Positions 57,507-64,000 of a DNA stretch of 64,000 nucleotides are shown piece by piece. The stretch comes from Celoporthe dispersa. Its lineage: Eukaryota > Ascomycota > Sordariomycetes > Diaporthales > Cryphonectriaceae. A model generated the notes under the pieces. That model was not told where the DNA came from, made no database searches, and saw only the letters and a program-made list of their open reading frames with translations. The first letter of the stretch is position 1. The number at the start of each line of letters is the position of its first letter. The DNA is taken from the NCBI GenBank assembly GCA_016584495.1, contig WAID01000004.1:1302001-1366000 (forward strand), in the 5' to 3' direction. A program made the translations under genes and the position numbers.

Positions 57507-60500
57507 TCAGAATTCCTCGACCGCACAGTTCGGGTGCAAGACGTAGACGATGTTCTGTGGCTGCTGCTGCGACGCAGAGCCGTCGCCCGCATCGGCGTCG
57601 TTGGTTGCCATGCCTTCGCCGCGGATGGCCATGAGGATGTTTTCCTGCAGGGGGTTCGGGAATGTCAGCACGTCACACTTCAAGAGCAGTCGCAGTTGAT
57701 GACAGGTAAGCGCGGTATCTCTCACCTTGACCATCTTCTTCAGCACCATTTTCGCCAGCGCGTGCTCCCTGTGGTAGTCCTCTTCGCCCTCGAGCTCATC
57801 CTCCTTCTGCTCCAGGTACCACTGGATCAGCGCATCGCCGTCGATGCCCTCGCCGCTGCCAGCCTCATCGCTCGCGACGCGCGTCACGATCGTGTTGACT
57901 ATGCTGATGTATTTGTCGTACGAGATTGTCTGTCTCGGCCTCTGACCCGCGGCGGCATCGGCCATCTCTGTATCCTCGCGGTCCTCGTCCATCTGGGCAT
58001 CTTCGTCCTGGTCTGCGCTCACGCCGGCAGCTTCAGACGCTGCGCGCCGGAGGTTCTGGCCGTCCTCGGCCGGTGGCTCGTCATCCTCGTCCACCTCGAC
58101 GTCGTCATGTTCCACAGAGATGATGCTCTGCCGCAGCAAGTTGAACGCCTCGTTGACCATGTCGGGAGTGATCTCCTCTACACAGTTCGCCTTTGCGATA
58201 GCCTCGCTCAGGCGGATCATGCTCTCCAGCTGGCGCACCGTAATGCGGTAGCTGTTCTTGCCGGCGCCTCCCTGCGAGTCATCAGCTCGCAGCTCCTGGT
58301 ACCTCTCGACGAGGACCTCCTTGGCCTCGTCAGTGAACTCGGGCCGGAAAGTCCGCGCGAAGCGGATGTACCGCTGGAGCTGCTCTGTGCTGAACTCGGG
58401 CTCGACGGCGTCGTCGCGGAGCTGATGGATGCCGACAATGTGCTCGGCGAGGTGGCGGTCGACCTGCTCGTTGCACTCGTCCAGGATGACGAAGAAGAGG
58501 TCGAAACGTGACATGATGGGCGCTGACATGTTGATATTCGCACGCAGCGTCGTCTTTGCGGTTGTACCGGCCGCCGACCGGGTTCGCGGCCGCCAGGATG
58601 GAGGTCCGCGCATTCAGGGTCGCCTGGATGCCAGCTTTGGCGATGGAGATGGTCTGCTGTTCCATGGCTTCGTGGATGGCAACCTGGTCCGCGATGTCCA
58701 TCTTGTCGAACTCGTCAATAGCGCAGATGCCGTTATCCGCCAGCATGAGAGCACCAGCCTCAATAGTAAACTCGCCGGTTTCTTCGTCCTTGACCACAGC
58801 GGCCGTCAAACCAGCAGCAGAAGAGGCCTTCCCGCTCGTGTATACAGCGCGAGGCGCGAACGAGCAGACGTACTTCAAGAACTGGGACTTGGAGGTTGAT
58901 GGGTCGCCGACGATGCAGATGTTGATGTCCCCCTCAGCTGCATGCCTTCGGCCGTGGACTTGTGCACACCTGACATGAGCTGCAACAAGAGCCCCTTCTT
59001 GACCACCTCATGACCGTATACCATCGGTGCCAGGGAGTTGACCAAGCGCGAGTAGATGTGGTCACTATGCACCATTTTCCTGAGGTCCTCGATCTCCGAG
59101 GGCCCAAAGGAAGCAAGGACGGCTTCTTGTGCCTGTTGCGCGTTCTCGTTATTGGCCGAGTTGAGAGACGCCATGATGTCTCCCACACCACCGCCTAGGG
59201 CCGTGGTGTCTGGCGTCACCATACAGGCCAAGAAGGCCAGTCGGTAAGTCAGATCTCGTACACCTAGTGACTTGAGACCACTAACACCGCTACCGCCGGC
59301 ATCACCTCCACGGGGGGCATTGCGATCGTCCCGAGAGGCTTGGACGTGTTGCCCTGGAAGGCCCAGCTGGCTCACGTCCGGCACCACGATCAGGGCGCCT
59401 GTGAAGATGCACTTCTCGCCGGCCTTGGCCCGGTCGACAATCTCCCCGCGCAGGATGACGTCCATAGTGCGAGGCATGCTGCCCGTTGGGATCTCGGAGC
59501 TGTTCTCCTGGATCCGTACCTTCTGCCAGTCGATGAACGTGCTCTGGCGGATGTCGAGCTGCCACGCCTGGCGGTTGTTGCAGGTCTGGTTGGGACACTG
59601 TGTAGGCTCGGTGTAGCGGAACGTCTGCTCGACGTTGGGGACGACAACACGGCAGGCCTCGCACACAAATGTGGCCACGGACAACTCGGGGCGTACCTCG
59701 GATGTCCGTGTCACTGTTCCAGAGATGGAGAGGAGCTGGCCGATATTCCTAGCCCGAAGACTCCGCACTCTGGAGACCAAAGGCATGTTGTAGAAGGCAA
59801 TCGCGAAGACCTTGTCCGTCTGCTGGTTCACGGTCTTGCTTCCGGGCCCGGACTGGCTGGCTGAGCCGACGTTGCTTGCTCCAGACGTGGTCATGTTGCT
59901 CGAGGCTGTGGGCTGCCTGTGCTCACGGAAGTAGGCAGCTTCGTACTTGGCGAGCATATTGTGGAGGGCGGAGGTGAGGTAGGGCAGGAAGCGATAGTAC
60001 TGATCCACAATACCGTCCGCGAGGGTGCCGTCGGTCCATGACTGAAGGTGTTTGAAGTCGACGTAGAAGGTCGACAGGGCGTAGTGGCGCATACCGCGGA
60101 TTTGGGCGATGTAGACCTTGTCTGTGGTGATGGCGCTCGATGTCGGTGCGCCAGAAGAAGAAGTCGGGTCCTCTATGAAGCTGCAGCAGGGTCAGCACCA
60201 GCATATCGAGAACCTGGAGGCAGAGCTCTGCTCGCAGGCCCATACATACCCCTCGATGAAGTCCTCAAAGTGCTTCTGGACGAGGACGCCAAGCTTGTCC
60301 TCGACCTTTGGGATGTTTTGCGTGTCTCCCGGTCGCTTATTTGGGATCTGGTCATCCTCGAAACCCTCATTGCCCTCGTCGTCACTCGGTGCTCCAAGGC
60401 TTTCCGAGGGAGGTCCACGAGGTCTGCCAGCCGCCGAAGAGCTAGGAGCGTTTGGGCGTCGCTGCCTGGGCGTCCTCGAGAGGCCGTCTGACATTGGGAA

Positions 60501-60536
60501 ACCAGCATCGCTGGACATTGCCGCTGTTGCTGCCAT
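57507..60536 (-). CDS. MCM6: DNA replication licensing factor Mcm6 (two apparent frameshifts)
   Basis: Three exons (60536-60250, 60180-57726, 57644-57507) give about 959 residues after two opposite corrections. The N-terminus is disordered and basic; a zinc motif FVCEACRVVV..CPNQTCNNR follows; the AAA+ core has the Walker A region GDPSTSKSQFLKYV, Walker B AIDEFDKMD and the arginine-finger motif MSRFDLFF; a C-terminal winged-helix region ends CAVEEF. MCM6 is one of the six subunits of the replicative helicase. At 58929-58933 a C5 run (plus strand) must be C6 to join EGMQLRG to DINICIVGDP; at 58555-58557 a T3 run must be T2 to join GGRYNRK to TTLRANINMSAP. Both breaks flank the ATPase core, which is intact in a third frame. 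The last intron (57645-57725) is stop-free and 3n long. Confidence 0.92.
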
Positions 60537-61061
60537 GTTTGGGGGTTTGCGCTCTCACTTCAAGAATGATTATGGGGGAGGAAGAGAAGGAGGGGGGTCA
60601 ACAAAACGGTTGATGAAGCATTAAACTGGGGAGTTGTCGGAACGTAGGCGAAGTGGGATGCACATGGTCGATTCACGGCTTGGGGAACCACTTAATTTTG
60701 GCTACTGAAAATGAGACGCGAATTTTCGCGTTACCCGTTGAATGCTTGCATGACACTAAGCTGGTTTTGGAAGTTTATTTACATGGGCGCGCGACAGCCC
60801 ACTCGTCTATCCCATCTAGCCTTGAACACTAGGTATCTTGCGAATATGTGTGGTGTCTTGTAATACTTTTTCTTGCTCCATGCATTTCTCTTGTTCTTTC
60901 TTTTTTTCTTTCCTTCTCAAGACGAGAGCCTTATTTGTTGGGTGTGTACTTCTTCTTTGTCTTTCTCCTCGGATTCCGATGCTGCCACTTAAAAAAAAAA
61001 ATGATAGCATATAAAAGAATTAGGCAGGTGATTGCTGTGAAAGTCTTCCCATTCAGCACCT
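60537..61061. other. Intergenic region MCM6 promoter / RNH203 3' flank
   Basis: About 520 bases. A MluI-like ACGCG element (in gagacgcgaa) lies at about 60714-60718, a sequence type known to control replication genes in fungi through MBF, although its role here is not shown. An A10 run lies near 60990-61000. No supported gene was seen. Confidence 0.4.
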
Positions 61062-61659
61062 TCACTGCGCCTTCTCCTCGTGCGAATGTATCTGCAAACA
61101 CCAATGTTAGTATAAGGATAGCCAGGCTGCCGCATCTCCCCAGGGCCGTGATGCGAACCTGTTCAGACAATTTCATCCACTCCTCAACACCCCTGACGTA
61201 GAGATCTGAGGACACCTCTGCTGTCGCCTCGTGGCCCCAGATGACCATCTCGTCAAACTCAGCCCTCGCCTCCAGTGCGCCGAGTGGTAGGTCCTCCTCC
61301 GCCTCGAGATCGACGACCTCCGGCTCCCCTGGCCTCGGGGCCTGGGGCTCAGGGGCATCCTTCTTCTCCATGATGACGCCGCGGTAGCCCTCGGGAACCC
61401 TCAGTACCTTGCCATGAAGCTCCCGCCCCCTGAAGTGCGCTGTCCTCTTGTCTCCTGCAATTTTTATCAGCCCGCCGGTCACTTCGCTGGGTCCTGGGTA
61501 GTCCTGCAAAGCTGTTGTACCTTGGTCTGTCTTGGGCTCCCAGTACGACTTTGATGAGCCGACAGGGCCATCGTGGTGGATTCGACAGGGCAGGAGGTGG
61601 GCTGTCGCCTTTGCGGCAGTGTTCGTCCCTGGGTCGACGGACAACATTGGCTGTTCCAT
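61062..61659 (-). CDS. RNH203: Ribonuclease H2 non-catalytic subunit C
   Basis: Two exons (61659-61159 and 61091-61062) encode 176 residues. Diagnostic RNase H2C segments are HLLPCRIHHDGPVGSSKSYW, AHFRGRELHGKVLRVPEGYRGVIMEK and the acidic block VVDLEAEEDLPLGALEARAEFDEMVIWGHE, ending with the helix YVRGVEEWMKLSEQ. RNase H2 removes ribonucleotides from DNA; subunit C pairs with B. The 67-nt intron starts GTTCGC and has a strong TACTAAC branch site; splicing gives the short tail IHSHEEKAQ. Without splicing the frame runs on for 75 residues including a hydrophobic segment, which I consider an artefact of reading the intron. Confidence 0.85.
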
Positions 61660-63622
61660 GTTCTACTGTTCGTGTGTAAATGTGTCAAAAAAAAAAAAAG
61701 ATGGAGAGATCACCAGTACTTCATCCCAGGGTTGTAGTAGTGTTGACGCGTGAGGGCCTAGCGCATCAAGACGCGTAGATTGGATTCTTGATAAGAACCC
61801 TTATCCTTGGTACCGTCCCAAAGCAGGGTTACACACTAACTAACCTGCACCTTATCTGGGGCTCTGCGGACGTTTTAGCACCACAGTCAAGGGCAGCGGT
61901 GAAACAAGCTCAGTATGGAAGAATGCTGATCAGCCATCAGCTGTCTTCTCCAGTACAACCTACCTTGGAATGCGTGTCTTTGGCAGCCTCTGTTGACCAC
62001 CTGCGCGCGCACTACGTACGAATGTTCTTCGACACACCTCACGCAGCAGGATAGCCACTCGACCCGCATTCCAGGTACTGTAATTCACACCCCGCATAGA
62101 TCCTTTTCGCTAGTAAGCCAAAGCCGGACATGCATTGCAGCGTGTTACACAGAAAGGAAAGGAGTGGGAAAAAATGGGCTGGAGAAGCCAGGTGCGGACG
62201 GGCAGATTAGATGTCCGAAGACTTCGCGATTAAGCAGGTGTAGAGTCATTGACGTCATGAGTGGAAATTTCCAACGAGGTGCTGTTCTGTATGAGATGTG
62301 GAATTGGGTAGCTATAGACAGCTTCTCTCGAATGGGGAATGGTATCAATGCGAGGGCAGAGCTGAGGTCTATGCGTTGTGTAAGTACTTGATGGTAAGAC
62401 GACGAGATCAGCTCTTGTTGTCGCAATGACAGGATCCGGTTGCAGCAACACAACAGCAAATAGCCCAAGCGCCACAGTGATATGACCCAGGGACCTACCC
62501 TCGGAACAGTCGCGGGTTCGCATCCGGCGTCCAACCAAGCATCACCCAGCGGACTTGCGCGGGGCCCACGTGAGGAATTATAGTCGGGGGGCACACTGGG
62601 TCTGGGCTGCTTACCGTGGCTGAATGGTCGCACTCATGAGTTTGGTTCTCGATCGAGAGTCCCATGTCTCTTTGCATACGCGGACCGAGAGAACCCGATG
62701 CGAGGGCTTGAGCCTCGATGAGACAGTCCCATGCATGCAGTGGGCCAACGCCGGTCCGGTACTTTGGTAACCTCCTTTGGACCCCACCATCCGAGCTCTG
62801 TGGATCGATTGTGTCTGGTGGAGGGGGCACGAATGCAGAATGCAGTCAAGCAGAGAGCTCTGGTGCTAGACTCTAGCGCAACTCTTTCCATCGGGCCCAG
62901 GTGTCCAGGAAGCCGGCAGAGAGGCGTTCTCAAGGTTGCGTCCCCCTCCTCTCTTTCCCCCTTTCATCACTTGCTTCTCGTGCGCCTCTCTCTCCCATCT
63001 CATATGCTGTATTACTCTGCACGAGCGGTTTAGTAAACTGTGTGGTATCAGGAGAATCGCCTAGGTCCTCTGCTTCATTCCCGCCGCCGATCGTGAGCCC
63101 GGCCTCCCAGGTCCGTTGCGGACCTGAGCTACCCGAGCCCGAGCCTCACAGTCGGGAGGTCTCACCACACCTAGGGATCGCACGAGCCGCCTGCAGGGTG
63201 CTGGTCCTTTTCCGAAAGTAGCATCGCCCGCGGTTTCTGAAGTACCCTGGATCCATGCAATGCGGCACGCCCTGGAGGGGTAGAGAAGAGGGGGGAGGGG
63301 GATCGTCCCTCTCGCAAAAGTCATGAGAAGTCGATGACGAGTGAAGCCCCGAGGGTGCCCCTTCCTTGTCCAGCCGAGGATGACATTAGTGACTGGAACA
63401 ATGTTGTGGCTAGATCGCCATCATGTTTGCGACTTCCCCCAATACCCACGCACTACACGCTCGCGCACATCAGCCGGGTGGCATTTTTGTGTCCTTCAAC
63501 AGTACATGATCATGTGTTCTCGAGCAACGCCTTGAATCTTTCCGAACTTTGAGGTTTCTATTGTTGCTATTCAGACGCAAGAAATTTGGATCCCCGGAGT
63601 ACACATCGTCCTGCCAGCAGCT
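61660..63622. other. 2-kb region without a supported gene
   Basis: This is the upstream region of RNH203 and of the gene at the right edge. An A13 run lies at 61687-61699. Sequence after about 62900 is pyrimidine-rich. The segment gcgggttcgcatccgg near 62514 resembles a tRNA T-arm, but no complete cloverleaf can be drawn. No supported gene was seen. Confidence 0.5.
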
Positions 63623-64000
63623 ATGTCGCTTCTACCAGGCTTCGTCAAGCGACCAGCCGGTCAATGGCTCGACTCGGCTCGCGGCGTGGTTGGAGGCATC
63701 ACCTGGGGCCCGAGCCTCAAGGCTGCCAAGTGGGCTGTCCATTCACTTTTCAGTAACGTCGAGGTTGGCACCCTCATAGTGCTGGACGAGGCCGATGGGA
63801 CAAGTCAGGTCTACGGTGGAAAATCGAGCGGCTCTAGGGTGCCTGGCAAGCCGGTCGGCGGCGGCGACAGTGTGGCCAGCGCTCTCCAGGTTGAGCTGGT
63901 CGTGAAGGAGAGCGCCTTCTGGATGCGCCTTGTCCTGTTCGCAGATATGGGCTTCGCCGAGTCTTACATGCTGGGCGAGGTGCAGTGTAACGACCTGACA
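63623..64000 (+). CDS. Cyclopropane-fatty-acyl-phospholipid-synthase-like methyltransferase (5' part, cut by window edge)
   Basis: The first 126 codons of a gene that continues beyond the window. The sequence MSLLPGFVKRPAGQWLDSAR is followed by SVASALQVELVVKESAFWMRLVLFADMGFAESYMLGEVQCNDLT. The block from ALQVELVVK to GEVQCNDL matches the N-terminal domain of fungal proteins related to cyclopropane fatty acid synthase, SAM-dependent enzymes that modify double bonds of lipid acyl chains. The SAM-binding domain would lie downstream and is not visible, so the activity is not confirmed. No intron is needed in the visible part. Confidence 0.75.
   Translation, partial: MSLLPGFVKRPAGQWLDSARGVVGGITWGPSLKAAKWAVHSLFSNVEVGTLIVLDEADGTSQVYGGKSSGSRVPGKPVGGGDSVASALQVELVVKESAFWMRLVLFADMGFAESYMLGEVQCNDLT

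Noticed and set aside
57390..58511. 373-codon plus-strand open frame opposite MCM6
   Set aside because: Antisense to conserved MCM6 C-terminal sequence with repetitive Val/Leu/Arg composition; no domain.
62500..62540. tRNA-like T-arm sequence
   Set aside because: The stem does not pair fully and no acceptor, D-arm or anticodon arm can be placed around it.

Overview
The window is nuclear DNA of a filamentous ascomycete (Pezizomycotina; the gene set suggests a Sordariomycete-like fungus, but the species cannot be named from sequence alone). The reasons are: GC-rich, densely packed genes on both strands; short introns (about 50-100 nt) with GT..AG ends and CTAAC/CTGAC-type branch sites; and hyphal-fungus families such as a class III chitin synthase, an EF-hand alternative NADH dehydrogenase, Kei1 and a bifunctional uridine kinase/UPRT. 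No rRNA, tRNA, intact transposon, CRISPR array or recognisable secondary-metabolite cluster was seen.

Layout. 1.4-6.3 kb, all minus strand: a ricin-type beta-trefoil lectin, a secreted Gly/Ser-rich protein of unknown function and a secreted GH5 glycosidase, separated by AT-richer spacers; this is the most accessory-looking part. 7.1-11.5 kb: EMC4 (minus) divergent from a beta-adaptin (plus). 12.5-14.1 kb: a Ser/Thr-rich surface protein with a C-terminal hydrophobic anchor. 14.1-17.4 kb: no gene seen; it includes about 1 kb strongly depleted in CpG. 17.4-22.1 kb: a prenylated ubiquitin-fold protein (UBL3/MUB type), proteasome chaperone Ump1, and a twin-ATPase ABC protein. 24.0-27.6 kb: class III chitin synthase with a long disordered N-terminus. 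28.4-33.4 kb: the beta subunit of assimilatory sulfite reductase. 35.4-43.7 kb: Kei1, ribose-5-phosphate isomerase, Ypt6/Rab6, Nop53 and an external NADH dehydrogenase. 44.8-51.3 kb: uridine kinase/UPRT, a GID8-type LisH-CTLH protein, and a divergent pair of mitochondrial genes (complex I NDUFS4 and ATP synthase subunit f). 52.4-61.7 kb: a large disordered RG-rich protein, MCM6 and RNase H2 subunit C. The right edge cuts the start of a cyclopropane-fatty-acid-synthase-like methyltransferase.

Most genes are unlinked housekeeping functions (trafficking, cell wall, sulfur assimilation, mitochondrial respiration, replication). Splice models were built by hand and checked by exon-length arithmetic. 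For eight genes the arithmetic only works if one base is added or removed; nine such sites were found, mostly in short homopolymers of conserved and probably essential genes. This looks like base-level error in the assembly rather than pseudogenes, and it is the most important caveat for anyone using this sequence. I did not find a convincing undescribed multi-gene system; the most interesting leads are the uncharacterised secreted and disordered proteins, several stop-free 3n terminal introns, and the CpG-poor island.
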